Source: Brachypodius melanocephalos (taxonomy: Eukaryota; Chordata; Aves; Passeriformes; Pycnonotidae). Taken from it: 64,000 nt of DNA. Both the position numbers and the translations under genes were made by a program. The stretch lies in the NCBI GenBank assembly GCA_013398615.1, contig VZSR01000680.1, positions 1,471,852 through 1,535,851 on the forward strand. Direction: 5' to 3'. The notes under the pieces were generated by a model. The model was not told the origin of the DNA. It saw only the letters and a program-made list of their open reading frames with translations, and made no database searches. How positions within the stretch are numbered: position 1 is the stretch's first letter; every line of letters starts with the position of its first letter. Positions 38,669 through 51,633 of the stretch are shown here, one piece after another.

Positions 38669-38969
38669 GTCCGCTGCTCCCATCCCCCCGCCCTTTCCTA
38701 AAGAAAGCCTCCAAAAGCACGATTAATAAACAAGCGGGTAGAGACTGCCCGACAAGGTCCAACTCGAGTGTCAGTTTTCGTAAAAGAAGAATTTAAAAAA
38801 CAGCTGAAGAAAATCTGGGCCTCAATGGAAACAGCCTTTCCAGGGGCGGACTGTCAGCCAAAGGAAGATGAGTGTGAAACACGGGCAGGAAGGTTTACGT
38901 GTGCTGAAGTACAATCTCAGCATTAGTTGGTTGGGGGTTTTTTACGGCTTCTTTTGTCTGATGGTTTCA

Positions 38970-39041
38970 GGTTTACTTTTTCCTTTCTCTTTCTCTTTTT
39001 ATTTTTCTTTCTCTCTCTCTCTCTTTTTTTTTTTTTTTTGA
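38970..39041. repeat. Pyrimidine-rich (CT/T) tract
   Basis: Mostly T with CT repeats (CTTTCTCTCTCTCTCTC) ending in a run of about 17 T, with almost no purines. Confidence 0.85.
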
Positions 39042-39089
39042 CAACTCCCTGCCTGCCTGTCATTAGAAGTAAGAATGTCTTTCTTTGTC

Positions 39090-40800
39090 TCTATCAGATC
39101 TTAGTTAATTAGCCCTCGCTGCGGCAGGCTCAAGGATTTAAATTCAAAGTGAAACTCGTTCTAATCAAAACTGCAGCGAACTGGGGGTTTTGTGTGACTC
39201 TAACTGGAGACTCAGTTATTGTATCACTGGTGTACATGCTGCATTACCAGCTGAGTGCTTTCAGCGTCCCTCGATCAGTGTGAAACATTTAATCGGCACA
39301 AGGATCCAATCAGCGCAGCAGAGGGGAAGCCAGTGTGTGCATTCATTTACTTCAGTCGAAAAGCAGTAAAGCAGGTCACAAACACATAACCTTCTCCCTT
39401 TCCCCCTCCTCCTTCCCCTCCCAAACAAATACACAGCACATCAGAGGAGTTTTGGCGGCGGGGGGGAGGGATTGAAAGCCACTCTGTATGAATCCAGATA
39501 GGATAGTCAGACAATAAATTAGTCACTCCTGCTAAAGAATGACAAACACTGCCTGAAACAGAAGAGGGGAACAATGCACAACACCACCACCACCCCAAGA
39601 CATGCCCCCCAAAATTCCTTCTCCAATTAATTACATCGTGTAACTGTTTGTTTTTTAATCTTTGACTCTTTTAAAGCTTGAAAGATGGCTGAATGATTAC
39701 CCCTTCTGTGTATGACATTAATTAGAAGGAAAGCACACGCCAGGAAACACTGAAACAGTCTTTCTATTAAAGGTGCAAAACGGCTTTTGATTTTCTAACC
39801 TGCCACATTCTCCAGGAAATGCTTCCATTAATATTATTGGTATTAAAAACCCGGTTTAGAAGAATTCACAAGCTCTCCTGCACATCAGCAATTTTATATA
39901 CTGCAGCACAACACAGCCAAACTTTTTCTGCTTCTAATTCTACCTTCTCCCTTATTCTCCAAAGACAGTCAAGTTCCTTGTCTCCTTGGTATCGTAATGA
40001 GAATACCAACATGCCATTTTCTTTCACAAGGGATCATTTACAACCTGAGTGTTACATGAACAAATTTGTTCAGTCCTCCAAGCAAAACCATCGCGCAGAA
40101 ATGTGACGGCAGACGATGACTGAAGTTGCATTCAAGAAACCCCACCCCAGCTTGTCAGTGTGAGTGACCAAACTCTCAATGTGGCTGCTCTCCAGGACAG
40201 GGCAGTGATAAAGAATTAACAGATTTATGTAAAGAGAGGATTTCCCAAACTGGTAAATACTCCGACAATGGGCTTAGGAATACACATACTCAGTCAAGTG
40301 CAATTAGCCTTTAATTTCTGAACCCATTAAACATCTTGCTGACCGCAAAAACCAATGTGTTTTACATGGTATTGCTGACTGGCAATCCACTGGTCAAAGC
40401 TTGGAATTAGCTGCTTGGTGAGGTGTAAACAGCACTTTTGAACTAACACGGAGTAGGGAGGAAGAGGATGCTATTTAATGAGGAAAGTCAGATTGACATC
40501 ATGGAACATTCTGGTAGTGCCTGTGCATCTTGAGGGAGAGGAGGAGGGGGAACTAGGGTTGGGGTTTTTTAATAACCTCGCAAATAATCCCTTCTCCTTT
40601 CTCCCTCTCAAACCATGCCAATGATCAAGGAAATGAGAACAAGGCGCTTGATTCACAGCTGACTCTCTCTTCTTGTTACATCAGATCAAGAAGGAGCAGT
40701 GTAAGGGAGGGGGGAGCTGATTTCTGCCGAGGAAACAAATCTACAAGCTGGCATTTTGTCTCCTACTCCCGTTAATTAGACCAGCTTTCTGTCAGAAACA
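39090..40800. promoter_or_regulatory. Candidate noncoding regulatory tract with homeodomain cores
   Basis: A tract of unusual, unique-looking sequence without recognisable repeats. It carries four exact TTAATTA words at 39105-39111, 39627-39633, 39718-39724 and 40772-40778, plus isolated CpGs. It sits directly next to the CpG-rich patch. Such composition is typical of conserved developmental enhancers, but conservation cannot be tested from one sequence. Confidence 0.35.
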
Positions 40801-41958
40801 GAGCTTTTAAAACTTGCAGCAGAGTTCCATGTGTGCCCACTCACACACACGTTGCATACATGCATTCAGAAAATTAAATATTATGTGTGGGGGTTAAGCT
40901 CCTCCCCCCCAAAAAAAAAATCTTCAAGGCAAGAATAGTTGGTTTCCCATTTTTTTGATGGATGGATCTCTATTCTTTCCCTTAATCCCAAGTTTAAAAT
41001 GTACAAAGAGCTGCTAATAGTAAGACACAGCCTGTGTTGAAGCCCCCAGTAATGACAGCCTTTAGGCAGGGGGCACTCTGCTCTGCAGCAGGTCTGCAAG
41101 GCTCTGACATGCTTTTTTTAAACCCAAACTTACCACAGAGGGAAACTTGGGCTTGATCTCACTGTAAATGAAGCAGAGAGCACACAGGCTTCCTCTGGGC
41201 AGGTCAGAGCAGGGCTCCCTGCTGTGTAACACAGATTCTCCCATAGCCCCACAGTCCTACTTTCCATTAGCAGCTCAAAATTTACACTTTTGCTGTTGCC
41301 AGCTTCAGTTTCTCATGCTTTGCCTCACCCCATGCATTCAAGAGGACTGCATTCATGGGGCTTATTTGTTGGTGAAAAACAAAACCAACTCTCTACAAAC
41401 AAACACACAGAAACACGCCGGGTGAACACCATGTAAACACTAATGTACTTCTAATTTAAGTTTTGAGAAAACAAAGGCAGAGTGATTAAAGGCCAGGAAC
41501 ATGCAGCCAACATATGGAGACTGAATAAGTGCCCTAGAACAAGCTGAATGCTCCCATTGTGTGAAACTCATTCATTATAGCTATAAGATGCAGGGCAGAC
41601 ATTTGCATTTCTAGAGTAGCATCTTGCAATTTTCAGATAAATCATGGGATCCAGACCCTTTCGTCATGGCATCAAGCTCACATTTCTTGATAATCTGCCT
41701 CCCTTTGTTTCAGTACTCTGTCTCTTTTCTGCTCCTCTCCATAAATGTCATTAAAGTTTGCATTCTATGTATCTAGAACTCAGGGGCTTCTCATTTTTGC
41801 TTAAAAAGGCACTGCTTCCTATGACCAAGCACTGCAAAAAGAGATGCAACTGCATGCAATCAGAAAAACTAACAATCAATTAGAGTAATTCATTGTATCC
41901 AGTTCCAAAGCTGCCGCCTCCTAATTCACATCCCCTGTCCCCCATTCCTCCCACCAGT

Positions 41959-41978
41959 CCCAACCCAACCCCCACCCC
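41959..41978 (-). other. G-quadruplex motif, minus strand
   Basis: On the minus strand four G runs of 4, 5, 3 and 3 are separated by loops of 1, 2 and 2 bases. The C-rich stretch extends back to 41932. Confidence 0.7.
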
Positions 41979-43520
41979 AATCTGATGATAATTTCTTTGA
42001 TTTCTCCCTCTTTCACCCCAGCTTAAAATCAAATTTGGAAATGCACATCTTCTTTGGAGTGGCAGGAAGAACCTGCAGTACAATAAACCAAGCCAAATCC
42101 TTTCCCCTCCCTCCCCTTTTTTTTCCTAGATAACACAGAATCCTCCTGAAATGAACAAATGTAACTGTGAACAGATACAGACTTCCCATGGGATCAAACC
42201 ATCAGTTACTCAGTATACGGAGAGAGAAGATAGAAGTTAAATGGTTGCATTTCCCCCAGGGGAAGGCAGATCTTCAGTGGTAAAGTATTCCCATCAGAAA
42301 TTCTGGATAAATTGCAAAGAAAAGAAAAAAAAAAATCCCTGCCTTCTCTCCAGACCTGGCGTAGACATTTCTTCAGCTATTCTACATGCCCATATTTCAC
42401 CCCAACGGCATGAGCTTTTAGGATGACTCTGGAGTGATCAGTGTTTTTCAAGTGCAGGCATGTTTGCATGGTGCACGTGAAACCACTCAGAGCAACCTTT
42501 CCATTTTCCATCCCTCCCAAGTACAGTTTTGGTGACAAATAAACAAAGCAGGAGGGGAAATAAAGAGTCCAACTGAGTGCTTACATCCAGGCACCTCCTC
42601 ATTCCAAATCCAGGCTCTTGTGTCCACATGGATCACTGCCAACAGCCACAAGGGCAACAGCAGCCAGAAGAACGGCCACCCCATGCTCCTGCCCCAAGCC
42701 CAGGGGATCCCACCCTTTTTGACAAGGGAATGTCAGTGTATGAAGGAAGCTGATTTTGTCATGGAACCTGCAGAGTGAGCTTTGTTCAGAGGACAAAGAT
42801 GAAGGCAACTCTATGAATAGGTTTTTTGCAAAAGCCATCAGCTGTTAGGACATTTTACCAATGAAAAGCCCTGTGGCTTGGCAGCACGAAGAGCAGGGTC
42901 CTCCTAGCCCAGCCTCTGAGTCTGCTTCTGGCTGAGCACACCAGGACTGGGGAGGAATCAGAGCTGTCTTGCAAGATCTAGATAAATCCCTTTGCCTTAG
43001 TTTCCCAACTTGATAACATGTTTTCCTTGTTGAGGTATTTGTGAAAATGAGCTTGTTAGGATCCATTCGATGCTGTTTATTTATATTTTAAAGACAAGTT
43101 AAATCATATGATCTTATCTTAATCCCACAGGATTATGGCTGTCAAATCAAAGGTAGTGAACAATCACCCTGTTTATCTAATCTGGCCTGAACTATTTTCT
43201 CATGTCCTCCAAAGGAAACCTTGTGGAGATGAAGATGGGAGCTCAGAAGTTCAAGCATTTTCCTGGGTGTGTGTGGGCTTGGCCATGAAAAGAGCTATAC
43301 ACACGGCAGAGACTTAATTTCATGTATTTTCCTTTCCACAGTTTGCATAAAAAACAATCTACAGGCCAAAAAATGTAGTAAAGCCCATGACCAGAGATGG
43401 GAGACACACAACAGGTAACTGCACCTCTAAAGAGAGGTGCTACAGGTCTGAAGAAGAAAAGTGTTCAAAGAAGCTGGAAGGACTGGCAGAAGAGACATGC
43501 AGAGACAAATTTCTCACAAC

Positions 43521-43620
43521 NNNNNNNNNNNNNNNNNNNNNNNNNNNNNNNNNNNNNNNNNNNNNNNNNNNNNNNNNNNNNNNNNNNNNNNNNNNNNNNN
43601 NNNNNNNNNNNNNNNNNNNN
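43521..43620. other. Assembly gap (100 N)
   Basis: Exactly 100 Ns, the usual placeholder for a gap of unknown size. Flanks are ordinary noncoding sequence, with no sign of what is missing. Confidence 0.99.
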
Positions 43621-46600
43621 ACTGTTTATTACAAACTATGGAATGAGAATAATGAACAGCTGTGCAGATGTTTGCAGAAGTAAAGGATGCAGAAGCATGA
43701 CTTGACAATCTCAAGATTTCCTACTTATTTCCTACACAATATATGAAGGATGACAATCTCAATGATTTTCTCTGTCCCTTCCCAGGATGTGCGAGCATCT
43801 GTACATCATTCAAAGAAATCCCTGTGATCCTTCCGGAGGTAGGAACTCTGAGTATACGTGTGGAATGAAGCTGCAGGAGCTGAAACTGAAGTCACAGAAA
43901 CACATTCACATGATCAATCAAGTAAAAGCTGGAAACTGAACCTCCACATCAGGAACACAAAACTTTAGTTATTGAGAGAGCACCTTGACTCCTCATTTAA
44001 TTTCTCCCTCAGCTGCACCACTTCATTTGCCATGTGGAGTATCAAGAAACAGAACTGTGAATGATCACACTGCTCTCTTTATCCAACCTGAGGGCTGACT
44101 GTGCAGGCTGGCTGCCACAGCACTGCAGGGGTTGTCTGCCTTTCAAGCAGGGAGTGTTCAGAGGTAGGTTATCAAATACTCTCTTACCAAAAACATAAGG
44201 TCATGTTCAAAACCTGGCTGAATGAATACCACTTGATCAAATATCACCTCCTACAGAAGTGGGAGAAACTGAAAATTGGGAACTCCAAGCCCTCTGTCTT
44301 TGCTCAGACCACTATTCAATACATTACTTTTTAATTTTTTTTTTTAAATTGGGGGCATATAATGGCCTAGTTCCTCTAGGGACATGGATGGTTTAGACAG
44401 ATTTTGAAAAAAAAACTTCCCCTCTCTAGTTCTCCCCCTCCATGATAAAGAATGCTGTGTGAGTACACACATGTGAAAAATCAAAAGCCAACTTAGACAG
44501 TTTGAGAATCCCAAGGAATACCACTTGACTAGATACAGATAATTGATCAGTCAAAATAAGAGGAGGATACAGCATGTAATATCTTTTCTGTTAATGAGAC
44601 TTCAGAGAATGCATGAAAAAACTATTTAGAATGACTGAACTGTACAAATACATTAGCATATGTAGAAAATACTGTGTATATTTAGGAAACAAGGGAATTA
44701 TATGCTTTCACTCTAACTTAATGGAAATGCAAATGATAAGACAATGCTTAAAGGGAAAGAAAGGTATACAGCAGCTTTGGGAAAGAATATTAAAGAGATA
44801 AAAGAGCAGCTAATGAAGGACTGTGTAGATCCTTGAGACTAAGACAGCACACAACCACTATTATAGAGGTCAAAGAGAGAGTAACGAGCAATAAATAACA
44901 CAGATCGTGCCAATGTCAGTAAATAAAATGGAATGTAGAAGAGAGAATGAGACAGAACAGACTGGGCCCACTTCAAAACAACAAGAGGAGCACAGTGACT
45001 TAGGAGAAGGCAATGACACACTACATTGCCATTGCCTTCACACATCAAGATGGAGATAATTATTGAATGCCCATATAAAATGGAAATTATCTGCAAAATT
45101 TAGTCCCTAGTCTTCAGTTGTGTCTGACCTAATGTCTAAACTACTCCCATGAACAGTGACAGGAGAAAGACATTTGAATGTTGAGATTTTTGTTATTGTA
45201 GTGGCAAACACTTGGATACTTTAGCCATGAGGACTCTGCAGGGAGCTGCAGAGTGGCACTGATCTGTGAATATACTCGGAAAGGACTCAAGGATACAAAA
45301 GAAAGGTGAGAAGCGATTGAGAGAAACTTCAGAAAACTTTTCCCCTAACTTTTTTACATTTCAGAATCAGAATAGACGTTTCCCATTGAGTGCAAAACAT
45401 CACAAAGCACTTAAATACCAACCTCCATTAGTCAACCAGATCTTTTGCCTGCAGCATTTATCCCAGCCAAATGCTTTTCTTCTGATAAAAGTCATTTTGC
45501 AAAGATGCTCAGTACAAAAAATGGCAAGGTGGTCAGAAAGAACTGATGTTCTAGCTCTCCAGATCTGTAATGCACCCAATTTTTTTTTCTTGCATTCCCA
45601 TTTGAGTTAACCTTTTCTTCTGCAAGAGTGGAACACCCTTCAGAGCACAAGGCAAGGATTAGGTAGGTGGCAGGTTCATGCAGCAGCCCCCAACAATTTG
45701 AGTTCAAATACAGAACAAGTCATAAGGAGGAATGAAAAAGAAAGTCCTTGTTCAAGTTCCAAAATCATCTGTGGTGTAACTCCCAACTTGGAATAAGATT
45801 GGGCTGCAACTTTGTGAACTGTAATGACACGATTTAGAAAAAGTCCCTAAACCTCCTAGTCCCTGAATCCTCCTCCTGGGACACTCTGACTAAGTTGACT
45901 GCATCAGCATTCAGAGAGCTGTGCAATAAACCAGTAGCTCTATTAATTAAAGCTGACCTGTCAAAGGAAAAGAAAAAAAAAAAAAAAACAACAACAAAAA
46001 ACCCCCTAACTTTTAATACAGATGAATTTTCCACTTCAGATCACAGCTTTGCTGCAGAAACAACAGGGCCTGAGTGGTGGAAGAAAGCACTGGGAAGGAA
46101 GAGGGGAAAAAAAATTCCAGGAGAGGTCTGGCATGGTGTTGGGGCAGCAATGGGCACAGGCTTGGCCATTCCACAACAAATTGTGAGGAAAGTGGGAAAC
46201 ACAAAAGAAGGGATTAAAGAATAAAGGAAAGAACATATGGAAGAGCCTATGAGGACAATGTACTTTGGCCAAAGGAAACAAGTACAGAGCCACTGTGCCT
46301 TTCACTGCTAGGCCAACAAGTTTAGTGACAGCACTTCCAGTAATGACCAACACTCACTTTTTCCAGTTGTGTGTCGAGCAGCCTGTGTGGAAATATGTTC
46401 ATCTCCAGCAGACTGCTACCAATGATAATATGCAGACTCAGCAGAGAGGCTAAAGGCTGCATGGACACAATGAATAAATTACCCTCTCAACCCTCAGAAG
46501 ATTATAGGTCTCTGTCAAGTCATTTAGAGCTAAAATCTGACCTGCCTTGAAGCATTTATAGCTTGTCAGGGAATATGTTCTATATATTCAACAGCCATTT

Positions 46601-49600
46601 CAAGGAAAACAAATCCCTTTATTACAAAAAATATTATGTTCTTGTACTTAATAATTCTAGTAACAATTTCTTCCTACAAACAACCTTCACCAAAAGAGCT
46701 TATGCACTACACATTCACATCTCAGCTAAATAGACACTAACATCCCCACACAGGCACATCCACCTACCCAACACTACTCCCAGTCTTCTGCTGACAGGAT
46801 GAATAAGAAATAAATCACAGGAATAGGAGTCATCAAAAAAGCTACTCAACAGAAATTATTAGAAAAGAAATCAGTCAAATGCAGAGGGAGGGAGAGGGCA
46901 AGGGAGAAACAGGATATTGAGAGAAAGGCATTTGAAATTTCATGTTTCTTGACAGCATTCTTTCTAAAAACCAAAAGCAGGCTGGGCTGGAATGCAGTGT
47001 AGTGGGAAAGACAGAAGAATTCAGTTTTCTTAACTAAAAGTTTCAGGAAGAAGTATCTATAGCATCAGAGATGCTGTCTTAATGTGAAGGTAGACAAAAC
47101 AGCAAGAGATAAAGACTGCTGAATTCAGCAGTAGCTAAATCTATAAATGAGCAAAGCAATCTGTAAATGGAAACTTTCCCGAGCTGGAATGAAAGTAAAG
47201 CTCCTAAGTATTTTAGCAGTGAGCATGACTGAATCTCCTGCTACTCATTATATCAGTATCATCCATTAACATCATTGCACTCCAGGGCTTATTAGCATTT
47301 CCACTCCACAACATGATAGAAGTTTATTAGTTGATTGTTTATCTGGGGATGGTGTGGATGAACAGAAGATGGTCCATATGTTGAAACAGGGCACAAATGT
47401 TCTCAGCTGAGAGATTTGGTTCATTGTTTTTTGATGCGCTCCAAGACGTGTGATGAATTTCCCAAGACAGTTTGCTGGTTACCATGTAGCCTGTAAGCAC
47501 AAAGACTTGCAGTGCCATCTATACATCTATACCCACTGAACTTTATTCTTCTCTCCTACAGCAGATCTATTATCTATCACAACACCTATCAGCTTCAGCA
47601 GAATTAGTCTTGGTTCAGACTCGGTTCAAGGCAGGAAGAAATCCAATGGAATGTATTTAAATGATTCTGCTGCTTTCTCTCTGCTCTAATTTTCATAGAG
47701 AGTAAATACAAGTAAGCCAGACCAGCTCCATGGTGTTCTCTCTAATGTCAATTGTCAGAACTAGCTGAAATGGATCAAAGCATGAGGATCTTCACTCATC
47801 TTGTGGGGGCCCTACAGTCTCCCTGGGAATGTCCTCCTAGTGCTTTACATGGAAAGAGTCAGAGGGAAACATCAACCCACCTGCATCCTTTCTCTACTCT
47901 GAGGAAGTCTGTCTCTCTTCACTACCACTGGGCATGTTGGCTTCTAAATGAAATATGAGTGATAAAATTTGGAGAATTCTAGCCCAGAAAATTAAACAGT
48001 GAAATGTTCCATCATGCAAGTGCACCATTCTTTATCTTGAAACATGTGTTTGTATAAAATTGCAGTGTCTCAGTGGGGAGTTACCCCAGTTTTAGGACAG
48101 TGGGATGAGAGTGGAGAGTGAGCTGCAGGAATTATGTTCCTAAAACACAAAGTGGGCTCACCTTGCCTTAGCCCACACCTTTATGCCTTAGACATTGATC
48201 ATCTCCTGATGTTCAGAGAGAATTCCTGAATAGTTGCTGTTAGCATTTCATTTGGCTTCAAACATGCCAGGAATGTTAAGTGTGAAGGACACAAGCAGGA
48301 AAGTTTGTGTATTGGTCCCAGGAACAGCCCATTTAAGTAGAGACATCTCCCTCCAGTCATTCAGGACAGTCAGGATGGTCATAACTTGCTGTTTGAAGAA
48401 ATATCCTGCCATCCCTAAACAGGATGTGCTGCCACCTGCAGCACTCATCTTCCCCCCCCAGACAGGCTTTCATTCTAGACTAGCCAGCGTTCCCCAAAGC
48501 AGGCACACACTGCCTCACCTTCCCCCTCTCCAGGACTGCCAGGCTGTTGCTCCTGTTTTTAAATTAAGAACAGCTCCTAAGACAAGCTCTCCTTGGTACA
48601 CTGGCAACACACAGAGCCTTTTTGGCACAGCCTTGCACACAAGTCCTCCTGCCAGGGAAAGTTCTGCCTTTCCTTTAGAGACTGTAATGTAAGAGCAGTT
48701 TTGGCCAGGAAGGAGGCTGATACTGTTAACGTTGCTCATGCTGAGCAATGAAGCTTGGATGTGACCTAAGCAGGAAGGATTTTTACAACTATGCAGGAGG
48801 AAAAGCAAAAATGACCCGGGCAAACTCAGTGTCCTGGCAAAGAGCGCGAGAACAAGCAAAAGTTGACTCATGGCAGTAGAAATCTACCCTCATATCATTG
48901 TGACTAAACCATAATTATCTCCATTTTTCTAAATCCCTTGTGATTCTTTTTAAGGGCTGGCAAAAGGAGTGAAAATTTCCTACAATTTCATACAGAAATA
49001 CTTTTTAAGTGAGTTTTAAACCGTTTTCATGTTGAAGTTTAAAAAAAAAAAGTCTCGCAATGCCTGGTTTCTTTCAACTGGCCAATAACTGAAAAGACAG
49101 GAGCTGGTAATATCACTAACTGATAGGACAGTACAGGGGAAAAAAGGTTAAGTGAGTTTTAGGACAATCACTCTACATTGTGTTACATTAAAATATCAAG
49201 AGGCATGTGTCAGCTGAGCCACAAGCAAGCCATGAAAAATACATTGTTTATGAAAAAGACAAGCCCTTCAAGGGCGTTTACAAACTTTCCACAGCGTCAG
49301 CAGGAAAAGAGATGTATTTAAGCACTGACTGCCACCATGCCTGACTTCCAACAGAATGCTTCAAGAACATTTGCATTTCCCTTGATCTTTGGCTTTCTTC
49401 ACACATGGGCAAGAACAAATGAGGGCTGCACATCTTCACCAGCACCTTGAGGAACTGCTGTCCCTGAAAAGCAGTTACATCTACCTTGGAGACTGGCCCA
49501 AGCATTCCAAACCCGGTCCCATTTTTCTGTGGACAGTCGCCTCTGAAAAAGCATTTGCAATGATTTCTAGAGGAAGGCTGTCAGATCTGTAGGGCAGCTC

Positions 49601-51612
49601 CAGCAGTGCCTCAAAGCACAGGGTGTGAATCAAGCTCCAGCCCAAAGCTGCTTAACCAGACATGCACGGTAATCCAAGTCTACCAGAAAATCTGTGCAGG
49701 GATACACCACAATTCCTTTGGATGGACAAACAACTGGTTTCCATCTCATGGGCTATCACAGAACGGCCAGGACATGACTGTCAGCAGAGCTAAATGTTTT
49801 AAGGCAACTTTAGGATTATGTGACTGCTGGATAACATTGCACCATTCAGAAAACCTAATTCAGGAATGCTTGCACGAAGTTTATCATTTCTTTTCAGAAG
49901 CCATTCTGAAACCAAAGTGAAACCTCAATTTAAGTATCTCAAGTAATAGCTTGTACGATTTTACTAGGTTCATGGCTCTCAGTCTTGAAAATCCTCATCT
50001 TATTTGCAGCTTTAGCTTCCAGCCACTTACACCTTTTTCCCAGCTACACAGAATAGCTGCCTGCTAACTCAGATGTTCTTTTCCTGAAAGACAGGGACAA
50101 TGATTCTGGTTTTCTCCATACCCATAGCAGGCACTAAGCTTGGGGTAGAATATAAGGGAGCACTTTTGACAGCCTCGAATTATGTCTTGGGCCAAATCAG
50201 CTTCTCGTGTTCCTAGGAAATTCAGTGCCTGCTCTATTGATCCCCAAACCCAGCTCAATACTAGGCCAAAAATTATCAGAGCCAGAGAATCCACCAGAAA
50301 TTTATATTTTACCTTCAAGATTTTGTGCACTGAAGCCAAATTCTCTTGATTCAGGTCAGGGGATTTTCCCAGGAGACAATCATCTCACATAAAATTAACC
50401 TGTTATATTAACTAATGGTGTGTAAATAAAACCCATTTCAGTTACACTTAATCTATATCCAAAGAACTGTTATTTCTAATAAAGACCTGAGTCAGAGGGA
50501 AGACTGCCTCTGGCACTATGCTAAACTTCCAGCAAGATGCAATGCCCTTTGGTTAAATACCTTTGCAAACTCTTTTATCACTGGTTTTGCTTTCAAACCT
50601 TCTAAGGCAATAGTAACAACTAGAAGTCAATGAAAAGAACACAAGCATTTCAACCAGGTACCTGTGAGATGCCAGTCTGCAGGTGTGATGGTTCAGCAGA
50701 GCACTGAGAGAGCTGTGCTGGGATGAAATGAGCTGCCATCCAAGCAGAGACCCAGGAGCAGCACTGGTGCAGCTGAAGAGAAGAAAACCCCACAAGTAGC
50801 ATTCATCCTCAGGCTCCAAAGGATGCTGCAGCTCACCTAGTCTGGCATCTCATACAACACCACTGTGGCATGCAACTAATTAGAGACTAATTACTTATTT
50901 TCAGGTAAAGGCTGCCCTCCCAGAGAAGGTATCCTGCTCCAGGATGAGGCTTCCATGAAACAGCAAATCCTGTTTCCTTTGGTCAGCTCTTCAAAGAGTT
51001 AAATCTTCTCAGCTGTCCCTTAGAGCCTTCAGCCTGCTGGGCCTTGAATTGCTCATGAGTTTCACCTGGAGCTGTAATCAGGCTTGCAAGGGCCTCTGAC
51101 ATGGCCAGAATTTCTGATGGGTGCCTCGCTGTTCTAGGATTTTTGTATTTTTAATCAGATTTAGGGAGCCAGAGTGGGCTGAGTGTGCAGGAGCACATGT
51201 CATTCATGTGCAATGCAGCATGCAATTCAGTCTTTTGCCTTCCCAGCTCCCAGCCATTCACATTCTGGCAACAACTCACTGTAAGTCCCCAAATACCCCC
51301 AGCCCAACAAGGAACAAACACCAGCTCCTCTGAAGCTACAGAAGAGAGAAAATGGCAGCTAAAAAAATGTCTAAGTCCAACTTCAAAGTTGTTGAATTTG
51401 GTGCTTGGGCTTTGAAAAACCTGTCATTTGGGAGGAAGGGTGGGAGGCTGCTCTTTTCCCCTCCTTTTCATTAAACAGCTCTTCAGAACTTGGGAGAGCT
51501 ACAGCTCTCATTATGCATTCCTCCTTCTGGAAATAAATACTTGTGTGGGTTGTCACATTAGTCAGTAGATAGATGACAAAAACAAATTACAGGCTGGCAT
51601 GGAGCCATGCAT

Positions 51613-51633
51613 TGTGTGTGTGTGTGTGTGTGT
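51613..51633. repeat. TG dinucleotide repeat
   Basis: About ten TG units. Confidence 0.9.

Larger units (their letters stand above)
38420..38860. promoter_or_regulatory. Small CpG- and G-rich patch
   Basis: CpG dinucleotides are locally frequent (for example GCGACGCCCC, CACCGCGGCGCAGG, GCTGACGTGG, GGGGCGGACTG), well above the surrounding background. A GACGTGG CRE/ATF-like half-site and a G-quadruplex motif lie within it. It could be a distal promoter or enhancer of PHF21B. I found no MELQ-type start and no transcription start. Confidence 0.45.

Noticed and set aside
38316..38762. 148-codon minus-strand frame and opposing frames
   Set aside because: Composed mainly of GGA/CCT repeat translation (Arg, Gly, Ser or Pro runs) in a CpG-rich patch. 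No domain or PHF21B N-terminus was seen.
47000..48000. Short open frames as possible exons of neighbouring genes such as NUP50
   Set aside because: No frame here or elsewhere to the right resembles a neighbouring gene, and no pair of splice sites with conserved peptide was found.
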